This document shows, piece after piece, positions 35,568 to 43,617 of a stretch of 64,000 nt of DNA. The notes under the pieces were generated by a model. The model was not told where the DNA came from, did not search any database, and worked only from the letters and a program-made list of their open reading frames with translations. Each line of letters starts with the position of its first letter. Positions within the stretch are counted from its first letter, which is position 1. Position numbers and translations under genes: made by a program. Origin of the DNA: Culex pipiens pallens (taxonomy: Eukaryota > Arthropoda > Insecta > Diptera > Culicidae); contig NC_068938.1 in NCBI RefSeq assembly GCF_016801865.2, positions 34,579,759-34,643,758 on the forward strand. Direction: 5' to 3'.

Positions 35568-35968
35568 GGGCCGTTGCAAAATTCCCATGAAAATAGAAGT
35601 CTTATCAACTGAAAACAATCTAAAATGCATTTTTCTGCATTGATAGTCATATTTAGCATGTTTGGGCTTGTTTAAAAATGTTTTGAATTATGAAATCCCA
35701 ATGTACGACATCGCAAAAAAATTTCGCAAAAATAAAATGTTCGTCAATACTTAGATATTTTGGAAACTAATGATGGCAAAACAACTGGACAGGTGTATAA
35801 TGCATTTTAAAACACGTTTGTCATTTAAATGTTGAAACCATGACTCGTAATTAAAAATTTTATACTTTTTTTTATTTATTTATTTTTTTGCCCCCCCCCC
35901 CCCCCCCCCCTCCGACTTTGGTCATAGTCGAGGGACATAAACTTCAAAAAATATTTGCAACGTCCTAA
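35568..35968. mobile_element. GGCCGTTGC-family MITE with a 20+ poly-C run
   Basis: It starts GGCCGTTGCAAA and ends AAAATATTTGCAACGTCC. Internal blocks (AATCTAAAATGCATTTTT, TTAGCATGTTTGGGCTTG, CAACTGGACAGGTGTATAAT) are in family order; the first C-rich arm is deleted. A pure C run at about 35891-35910 replaces the usual CCCCCCTCGACTC block. Confidence 0.65.
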
Positions 35969-36044
35969 AAAATGGCTAAAATTTCTGTGTTTTCCAAAAA
36001 CAATTTTTTTTCAACAAATCAATTTTTGGCTCAAAGTTTGTGGT

Positions 36045-37169
36045 AGGGCGTCCAATTTTCCCGGGTTCTGAATTTCCCGGGAAACGGGAAAAATATTTTT
36101 TGAATCCCGGGAATTCCCGGGATCTCGGGAATTTTTTGAAACAGTTATACAATCTATGTTTTCATTATATTTGTTATGTTTTTCTAGCTTTAATCATAGA
36201 ATTAACTCAAAAATGTTATTTGGTAATAAGCTACACTTCAATCTGAACAAGGACAGCAGTCTTTATAGTCCTATATAGTTTAAAACAGTTTAAAAATGTG
36301 TTCTTTGATGTGCTTTTTAATTGAAATGCAGCACAATTTTTAATTAATTTCTTTTATTTATTTATTTATTTATATAGCATGGGGACCATCCATAAACCAC
36401 GTGGACACTTTTTTGGTAATCTGTTACACCCCCCCCCCCCCTCGTGGACAATTGTCCATACAAAAAAAAAAACTTTTTTGTATGGATCGTGGACAATCGC
36501 CTTCCCCCCTCCCCCCCCCCCCCCTAAAGTGTCCACGTGGTTTATGGATGGTCCCATGACTACAAAAGCTTGAACAATTTCAATGAAACTGTCTAAAACA
36601 ACAAGAAATAAAATTATACACTTTGGATAAGTGTAGAATTTTATGTTTTATATTTGAAATATATGTCAAACATTTTCTTTAAGTCACTAGCGTCAACTGG
36701 GGATAATCGGGACTGCAGTCTGAATAGGCACAGGAGATTTTTGAGCAATAAATTTGGAAATCTATCTTGATTCGTTACATTTATCCTGATTTGCTCCAGA
36801 TGCCGGTTTTTTTTATGAATAGTTAATTTGTTTAATATTATACTTTTTTCAAGTTTAAATATATGTGAATATGTATAATACTACGTCTATTTAAAAAAAA
36901 TAATAGAAAATACTTGAGACGCAAAGCATTTTGCGGATCTGTAAACTAAAATTTTAACAATTTTCCCTAATAAGCCAAATTAATCCTGATATATGCCGAA
37001 TACAAATTTCAATGCTTTGAAGTTCTTATCGATTACTAAGTATTCAACTGTTGATCTATTTTTTTGTTTTCAATTTCGGGAATTCCCGGGACAAAATAAA
37101 AAAAATCCCGGGATTCAGGAATTCCCGGTTTTGGAAAAATCCCGGGAATTCCCGAGATGGACGCACTAG
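36045..37169 (-). mobile_element. Second copy of the GGGCGTCCA hAT-like element
   Basis: It runs from AGGGCGTCCAATTTTC to GATGGACGCACTAG and is flanked by TTTGTGGT at 36037-36044 and 37170-37177, a perfect 8-bp duplication. In inverse orientation it matches 29274-32098 minus the two 691-bp insertions and minus about 455 bp. It carries its own nested MITE at 36382-36555. The CCCGGGAATTCC clusters near both termini are shared. Confidence 0.85.
36382..36555. mobile_element. 174-bp MITE with ATG target duplication
   Basis: Termini GGGACCATCCATAAACCACG and the complement at the right edge form inverted repeats of about 27 bp enclosing two C-rich tracts and a central TTTTTTGTATGG hairpin. ATG flanks both sides (36379-36381, 36556-36558). 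The corresponding site in the 29.3-32.1 kb copy (near 30395) reads through with a single ATG, so the 3-bp duplication is confirmed by an empty site. Confidence 0.85.
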
Positions 37170-37320
37170 TTTGTGGTTTTTCTGTAAATATAAAAAAAAT
37201 AATAAACCGGATGTTGGAAAATTGTTTTTTTTTTATCTAGGCCGCTGCAAATATTTTCCAAAGTTTAAAAAAAAATTGTTTAAATCAGCCGATTTCATAG
37301 ATTTTTGCTTGTTCATACAT

Positions 37321-37580
37321 GTATGCTGCCGCTCCAATCGGGTCCGTCCCATATGTAAAAACAGCAAGCCGAGCAAAACGCATGTCAAATTTGTATCGCC
37401 CATAAGACTACGTGTTGGAATTTCACGAAAAAGTGGATTTCTTCTGGTTTTCTAGAACAAAGTACCAAATTTTATTGTTTTTTTTTTCTGATAATTTACA
37501 TGATTTTGAAGCGAACTACATAATTACCTAAAAATTGACGAAATTACATTTGGGACGGACTAGCTTCGAGCGGCAGTATG
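37321..37580. mobile_element. MITE with (G)TATGCTGCCGCTC termini
   Basis: The left end GTATGCTGCCGCTCCAA with GTCCGTCCCATATGTAA is mirrored at the right end (ACATTTGGGACGGACTAG then GAGCGGCAGTATG). The right terminus is immediately followed by the heptamer array at 37581. No coding capacity. Confidence 0.65.
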
Positions 37581-38122
37581 TTTAAGTTTTAAGTTTTAAG
37601 TTTTAAGTTTTAAGTTTTAAGTTTTAAGTTTTAAGTTTTAAGTTTTAAGTTTTAAGTTTTAAGTTTTAAGTTTTAAGTTTTAAGTTTTAAGTTTTAAGTT
37701 TTAAGTTTTAAGTTTTAAGTTTTAAGTTTTAAGTTTTAAGTTTTAAGTTTTAAGTTTTAAGTTTTAAGTTTTAAGTTTTAAGTTTTAAGTTTTAAGTTTT
37801 AAGTTTTAAGTTTTAAGTTTTAAGTTTTAAGTTTTAAGTTTTAAGTTTTAAGTTTTAAGTTTTAAGTTTTAAGTTTTAAGTTTTAAGTTTTAAGTTTTAA
37901 GTTTTAAGTTTTAAGTTTTAAGTTTTAAGTTTTAAGTTTTAAGTTTTAAGTTTTAAGTTTTAAGTTTTAAGTTTTAAGTTTTAAGTTTTAAGTTTTAAGT
38001 TTTAAGTTTTAAGTTTTAAGTTTTAAGTTTTAAGTTTTAAGTTTTAAGTTTTAAGTTTTAAGTTTTAAGTTTTAAGTTTTAAGTTTTAAGTTTTAAGTTT
38101 TAAGTTTTAAGTTTTAAGTTTT
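37581..38122. repeat. TTTTAAG heptanucleotide satellite, about 77 copies
   Basis: An uninterrupted 7-bp tandem array (AAGTTTT in another phase) of about 542 bp, with no variant unit that I could find, decaying only in the last few units (38123-38140: TTATG, TTTTCAG). Perfect homogeneity means recent expansion. It does not match the insect TTAGG telomere repeat. Confidence 0.95.
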
Positions 38123-38809
38123 ATGTTTTCAGTTTTAAGTTGTGTTTGGTTTTAAGAAGATAGATAATTTTCAAAAGAATGGTAATTTTAGCAAGAACTT
38201 TGAATTTCAAAGAGATCTGCTCTTTTTTTATAAATGAGTGTTATTTTTTTTTTTTTTTTTTTCAAGAATCATGCAATCTATTGATTTTTTAATAGATTAA
38301 TACATTTGAATCTTCAGATTTTCATCCAAATGTTGGCAAAGATGGTAATTTTTACCCGATAAAAAAAACTAGTGTGCGATATTCATAAAACAATAGATCC
38401 GGCTTTGTAGGTGTTCAAAATGGTTGCTTCTAACAACTGAGTTTAAATTTTTTGTTCTGTAAAACTTTTTCAAATTTGAGAAAATTCAAAAAACACGTTT
38501 GATGTATTTAAAGTTCTACAATTTATTAACACTTTTTACAGCTACTTAAATCACATAAAATAGTAAATTTTGTTTATTGTCTTGTCCGTATCAATTTAAA
38601 TTTGGTACTAATACTAAGTAAACATTTACTAAAGCTAGGATACCAGTTCTTTTCCGAGAAAGTTTCTAGTATGAAGTAGTTCTTCAGAGTTAAACAAAAA
38701 ACAATCAACAAATCTGCAGTCGAAAGCTATCTCTTCCTCTCTTTTTTTGGAAGCAGCCAAGCATTTTAACATTGTACATTAAAGCAGGGACTTGAACTAC
38801 AAATTAACT
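38123..38809. other. 3' flank of the TCAIM-like gene
   Basis: Decayed heptamer units to 38140, then AT-rich sequence. On the minus strand, AATAAA occurs at 38578-38573, about 235 nt after the stop codon at 38810, a possible end of the TCAIM-like transcript. No other gene. Confidence 0.4.
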
Positions 38810-40426
38810 TCATTTCCAATCCCACGGAATGCAGACCGTCCCGTCGGTCAGCACCGAGTAGTACGTCGTCACGTTGAGATGCACGTCGGCCAGCTCGAAA
38901 CCTGCGGCTTCCGTGAGCAGTTTTTCCAGACACTCGATCATCCGGTCGGGCGTCACCGAATCGTCTTTGCTGAGCGAAAGGAGGCGAAATTGTTGAACGC
39001 AACGCGCGTGCAGATCCCGCTCGACGTATTTGTGCAGATTGTACGATTGCTGTTTGTGCAGCGATTCCTCGAGGTGATTGGTGAGAAAGTCGACTAGCAG
39101 CACACCCGGGCAGGTCGCCGGAACGATGAGCTGGCCGGTGGGGCTGACCATCAGGGGACCGGCTTCGCTTTCGACCACAATTTCAAACTGGGACAGATCG
39201 GTTGGCCAACTTTTCGGGTACTTTGCCTTGCTGAGGTAATCGAGCAAGCTCGTGGTTATTTTACGCAGATGAGAAGCGTACGCCATGGCTTGCGCTTTGG
39301 GCATGAACTTGCGTCGGCCTACGCGAATGTTGCGTAGAACCTGCGACAAGGCGTGCTCGTACGCGGGCAGTTTGCGCAGGTGCGCGTCGTGCTTTTCCAC
39401 GTTTTGAAGAAGCTACGAGAATTATAATTTGTTTAAACAATTTAAAACCAATTAAAAGCGACTTTGACTTACATCCAACCAATTCTCCTGCACGTCCCCG
39501 GTAAACAGCATTATGTGCCCATCCAGGCTCACTCCAGTGAAGGACGCAAACACCACCACCCGATCTTTAACACCCGCGATCGCCTTCGGATGCAACGCCA
39601 CCAACCGTTCGAGACTTTTCAAACACCCTCCAAAGTGTTCCGCGTTCCAGCCGCAGTCGTACACAATGTCCTTCGCCCCCATCAACTTCACCATCGATTC
39701 CCGCAACTTTTCGTCCTCGTCCTTCATCTCCTGCAGTGCCCTCATCCGCACCGTCGCCGTAACCAAGTGTTTCCGTAGCCAATACTTGAGCGATTCGTTC
39801 TCCCGCGCTTTCTTCACCCGAAACTGAAAGATGTCGAACTCACTCTCGAACGGCGATTCCTCATCCTGCTCGGCTCGTCTCCGATACGTCTGACCACCTC
39901 CTCCTGTGCTGCTTGACCTTGACTTTTGTCCTCTGGAACTGCCGCCAGCCGTCGTCGTCGCCGCCGTCGAGACCATTTTCTCCACAAACTCCGTGGACAG
40001 ATTGCACGATTCCAGTATCTTTCTCAGCACCAGCTTGGTGTCGGTCGTTCGTTCCATCTGAACCTTGACTAGCTTGAAGATGCCGCGGTGTTCCGGGGCG
40101 TTCGAGGCCCGCACGTAGAACGGGAGTATTTTTGGTGTCGAAGGAAGAACGCGCCGTTGGCTCAGCAGCGACTCCAGGTGGGCGCTCAGCAGTTTAAGGG
40201 AGTCTTCGTTGACCTGGCGCTCCTGCGGGTACCTCCCGAACAGGTCCGGATGGACGGCGAAGTAAAAGGGCCGCAGCGCCGTGGCCACCTCGGACGAACC
40301 GAGCGCTCGGTAGATTATGGCAGCGTACGGGTTGCGTGGCACACTGGAGCGTTAAAAAATAGTTAGATTAAAAGCGTAGCGACAAACTTCCCTCCCAACA
40401 TACCATCGTTTCAGGTAAATATTCAT
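38810..40426 (-). CDS. TCAIM: T-cell activation inhibitor, mitochondrial (TCAIM)-like protein
   Basis: Three coding exons on the minus strand: 40426-40404 (23 nt), 40343-39473 and 39412-38810, with small introns of 60 nt each (donors GTATGT and GTAAGT; acceptors CTCCAG and CTCGTAG). The phases join cleanly and give 498 residues. The start adds MNIYLKRC ahead of VPRNPYAAIIYRAL; without the micro-exon the long frame has no ATG at the proper place. Residues about 25-50 (ALRPFYFAVHPDLFGRYPQE) form the J-domain-like signature of the first conserved domain of the family (DUF4460). The C-terminal half from about residue 300 corresponds to the second (DUF4461), ending in VCIPWDWK. Residues about 145-180 are a low-complexity Ser/Gly/Arg linker. 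Family members are mitochondrial; the mammalian one affects T-cell activation, but no insect role is established. Length is close to the mammalian protein. Confidence 0.88.
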
Positions 40427-41023
40427 TATTTTGCACAATTTCGTTACTATCGCTAGAAGGTCGGTTCGTGCCCTCTTATCATGGCAAAGAATGTCAACAA
40501 AAACATTGGAAATTGCGCGTTTGACATTTGCGAACTTTTGGTGACTTTTGGGGTGACAAAAATGCGATGTTTTTCTTGTTGTTGTTTTGAGAGAAGTACT
40601 AGATTAAGAAGTACACTCCTCTTGCTCGCTTATTTGGATTTGATTAGAAATTAAGCAATAATTTACTGAAAAAAGATATCATAAAATGGGTCCATAATTG
40701 AAGCATGATTATTCACAACGCCAAAAAACAAAAAAATAAAATATATTTCTGAAATTTCCAAACATTTTCATTGCCTTTATAAAAGTTTTTATAACAAAAG
40801 AAAACTGGTTCAAGGTAAAATTGTAAAACACAGTACTAGAAATCGTTTTAAACAAGGCAATCATTCGATTTTCTTCAAATAAAGACATGCAGTGAAGTAC
40901 TGAATAATTATTTTAATTTTATTCGAACAAAATGTGTTATTTTTTCCCATTAACATTACTACTCGCTGTAGTCGAGTTTGACAATAATATGGCGGCTGTA
41001 AAAATGCAATTTTCAAGTGCTAA
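40427..41023. other. Upstream region of the TCAIM-like gene
   Basis: 40427-40600 is GC-richer and probably holds the short 5' leader and promoter for leftward transcription. I see no TATA box within 60 bp of the start codon. 40620-41023 is AT-rich without features. Confidence 0.35.
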
Positions 41024-41258
41024 TACACGCAGAAAAATAAGGCATATTTGAATCAACAAATCGTTTTGTTGATTTGAAAATCAAGATTTTTGTTGAATCA
41101 ACGCAAAACGTCAAAGCAACTTTTTCAAAACAACAAAAGATTTTTGTGGAATTAAGAAAATTAAGGTTTATTTCAACGCAAAATCGGCGTTGATTATAAT
41201 CAACGTTGTTGAATCAAACCTCGTACAGGCTGTTCTACAACATATTTTTCTGCGTGTA
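41024..41258. mobile_element. TA-flanked MITE with TACACGCAGAAAAATA ends
   Basis: The left end TACACGCAGAAAAATA and right end TATTTTTCTGCGTGTA are perfect 16-bp inverted repeats. The interior is rich in GTTGAATCAAC-type palindromes. The terminus is of Tc1/mariner type. No frame of note. Confidence 0.75.
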
Positions 41259-41720
41259 AATACAATACTTAAATACAAAATTTCTAAAATACTAAAATAT
41301 TCATTTTTTTTTGCATTAAAATGATTAAAATGTTTTTTTTTTTTTGACATAAGGCTTTAGAACCCTATTCAAGATTCAGATTTTTTAATTTCAAAAAATC
41401 AATTGATAAAGATTTCCTGTATTAAGAATATCTAAATTCAAATTTTGTACAATTTAAAAAATCAAGTAACGATATTTTTTCAATTCAACAATTTTCAAAT
41501 TGAATAAAACTGACAATTAAAATTTTAAAGAATTATAAAATTAACAAATTATAATAGTCAAATGATCAAAAAATTAACTAATAAGGTATTTAAGTATTTA
41601 AGAATTGAAAAATTCAGGAATTGAAGAATTTCAGGAATTTATTCTTTTTTTAAATTTTACAATCAAGAAATTCAAGAACTTTAGGATTGAAGCATTTTGA
41701 AAAAAGTCGTTTTTGCTAGT
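41259..41720. other. AT-rich spacer
   Basis: Long runs of A and T and repeated AATTCAGGAATT-type words between 41600 and 41690. No gene or terminal repeat seen. Confidence 0.4.
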
Positions 41721-41867
41721 TCCGTATTAACTTTTCAATAAGGCGAATCCCTAAATATAAACAAGCAGCCTATCCCTTTCTTACTCAACGTGAACTGTCA
41801 CTAGAGCAAGTGGGATAGATTGTTTATTTACGTCTACAAATTAGCCCTGTTGAAAAGTTAATGCGAA
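41721..41867. mobile_element. Palindromic MITE related to 21386-21509
   Basis: CGTATTAACTTTTCAATAAGG at the left is mirrored by CTGTTGAAAAGTTAATGCG at the right. Inside, CCTATCCC and GGGATAG with TTGTTTA-type arms repeat the layout of the 124-bp MITE. The arms are more diverged here. Confidence 0.55.
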
Positions 41868-41959
41868 ATTTTGAACTCCTGAGTTTGTGTTTTTTTTGTT
41901 TTATTATTTTTAATTTTTTTTTTCTCCTAAGAATCCCAAGCGCGCACACCGTCCAAAAC

Positions 41960-42121
41960 TAGAGACCCTTAAATAGGGAGACTGGTCAGACTTGGGTAAA
42001 TCGATCTGGCAACGTATATTTTGAGCTGGCCAACACTGTCAGGTTTAGCTGTTCATAAAGGCAAATACTCGTTTGGATATGTCAAATTCACTTCAACCAG
42101 TCTCCCTATTTAGCGTCCCTA
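41960..42121. mobile_element. 162-bp hAT-type MITE with 8-bp duplication
   Basis: The termini TAGAGACCCTTAAATAGGG and CCCTATTTAGCGTCCCTA are inverted and include GGGAGACTGGT. TCCAAAAC is present at 41952-41959 and 42122-42129. A diverged inverted copy of the host sequence at 50.4-50.54 kb lacks this insertion. Confidence 0.75.
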
Positions 42122-42181
42122 TCCAAAACGACAGTCAACTTGTTTTGGGGGAGTCACGAAAAGCATGCGCAACATTTCTTG

Positions 42182-42194
42182 TCCGCACTCTTCC
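42182..42194 (+). repeat. 5' target-site duplication of the LINE
   Basis: TCCGCACTCTTCC here is repeated exactly at 46511-46523 directly after the A-rich end of the element. Confidence 0.9.
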
Positions 42195-42240
42195 CACATT
42201 GTTATCCGAGCATTCGTTGGTGAAGGTTGTCTGAATCAAC

Positions 42241-43617
42241 ATGACTCGTCGCGTCCCGGCGCAAAACGCCGGCAATATTGCCCTACCTGCGGCTCAAGCA
42301 GGCAAAAAAGTGGGAATTTCCAAAAGGAAGGTTGAGGCCCCAACTGATGGCCAAAAACCGGGGATTTCCAAGAGGAAGGTGCTTTTGGAAGTGACATCGA
42401 ACAGCAAAAAGACGAAAAAGAGCGACGGTACTGTACCGATGGATGAGGAGGAGGAGAACTCTTCATCGCACGAGGAGCAGCTTTTGAAGAACAACAAGTT
42501 TGCTGGACTGCCTGACGAGGACCAGGTAGCGGAAGCAAAGGAGAATGAAGTGAAACAGCGAAAGGAGAAACTGCCTCCTTTTTATGTGCGGCAATCAGCA
42601 GCAACGATCGACTTTCGAGCGGGGCTGGTTGAACTCATCAAGTCTGGGAAAGTCCAAGGCAACATTCGTCTGTGTCAGGACGGATTTAAGGTGCTGGTGC
42701 AATCCAGGCAGCACTATCAACTGGTCAAGGATTACTTGACCGAAAACGAGGCGGAGTACTTTACCCATGATGTCGTCATGGATAAGCCGTACAAAATCGT
42801 CGTCAGAGGTCTGTACGACATGCCAGTGGAGGAATTAGCTGCCGAGCTAAAAGTTTTGAAACTGGATGTGTTGGCCGTGCACAAAATGAGCCGACGCAAC
42901 AAAGACATCAAGTACCGTGACCAGCTCTACCTGCTGCATTTGGCTAAGGGATCGACGACGCTTCCTGAGCTGAAGGCAATTCGAGCGGTTTTCAACATTA
43001 TCGTGTCGTGGGAGCGATACCGACCAGTGCATCGTGACGTCACACAATGCTTCAACTGCCTGGGCTTCGGGCACGGAGGTAAGAACTGCCACCTGAAGCG
43101 TCGTTGCGCCAAATGTGGTACCGATGCGCACATCACATCCCAGTGCATCCAAGATTCGCTGGTGAAGTGCCTCAACTGCAACGGTGAGCACTCGTCAACC
43201 GACCGAAAGTGCCCCAAGAGAGCTGAGTTCGTGAAAATTCGGCAGCAAGCATCGACGAAGAATCAGCCTCAGCGTCGTAGAACTCCTCCAGCCCTGGTGG
43301 AGCAAAATTTTCCACCTCTTCAACCGCGACGCCAGGTCCCGAACTTGGCACCGTTACCGTTGGATCCCAGAAAGAGAGCTGAGATGAATCATCCACGGCC
43401 GGGTTCCAGCCAGGAGCCGAGACCGCCACCACCGGGCTTCAGCCAAGAGCCAAGACCAACCCAAGAATCAGCAGTTGAGGAAAATGGTAATGATCTTTAC
43501 ACCTCAACCGAACTCCTCAATATTTTCAAACAGATGTCCGCTGCACTGCGTGGATGCAAAACCAAGACCCAGCAGATTGAAGTGCTGACCTCGTTCGTCA
43601 TCCAGTATGGATCGTAG
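42241..43617 (+). CDS. LINE ORF1: gag-like nucleic-acid-binding protein
   Basis: 458 residues with no internal stop. The N-terminal ~110 residues are Lys- and Glu-rich with two near-repeats of KKVGISKRK-type text. A central domain of about 170 residues contains the PYKIVVRGLYDMPVEELAAE-like stretch typical of Jockey ORF1 proteins. Three zinc knuckles follow at about residues 269-325: CFNC-H-C and CAKC-H-C of CX2CX4HX4C form, and CLNC-H-C of CX2CX3HX6C form. The C-terminus is Pro-rich. It would coat the element RNA and deliver it to the target. The stop TAG lies inside the start of ORF2. Confidence 0.9.
   Translation: MTRRVPAQNAGNIALPAAQAGKKVGISKRKVEAPTDGQKPGISKRKVLLEVTSNSKKTKKSDGTVPMDEEEENSSSHEEQLLKNNKFAGLPDEDQVAEAKENEVKQRKEKLPPFYVRQSAATIDFRAGLVELIKSGKVQGNIRLCQDGFKVLVQSRQHYQLVKDYLTENEAEYFTHDVVMDKPYKIVVRGLYDMPVEELAAELKVLKLDVLAVHKMSRRNKDIKYRDQLYLLHLAKGSTTLPELKAIRAVFNIIVSWERYRPVHRDVTQCFNCLGFGHGGKNCHLKRRCAKCGTDAHITSQCIQDSLVKCLNCNGEHSSTDRKCPKRAEFVKIRQQASTKNQPQRRRTPPALVEQNFPPLQPRRQVPNLAPLPLDPRKRAEMNHPRPGSSQEPRPPPPGFSQEPRPTQESAVEENGNDLYTSTELLNIFKQMSAALRGCKTKTQQIEVLTSFVIQYGS

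Noticed and set aside
37581..38122. Internal telomeric sequence
   Set aside because: The unit TTTTAAG is not the insect TTAGG repeat, and the neighbouring MITE explains its position better.
39464..39827. 104-codon plus-strand frames opposite the TCAIM-like gene
   Set aside because: Antisense shadows of exon 2.
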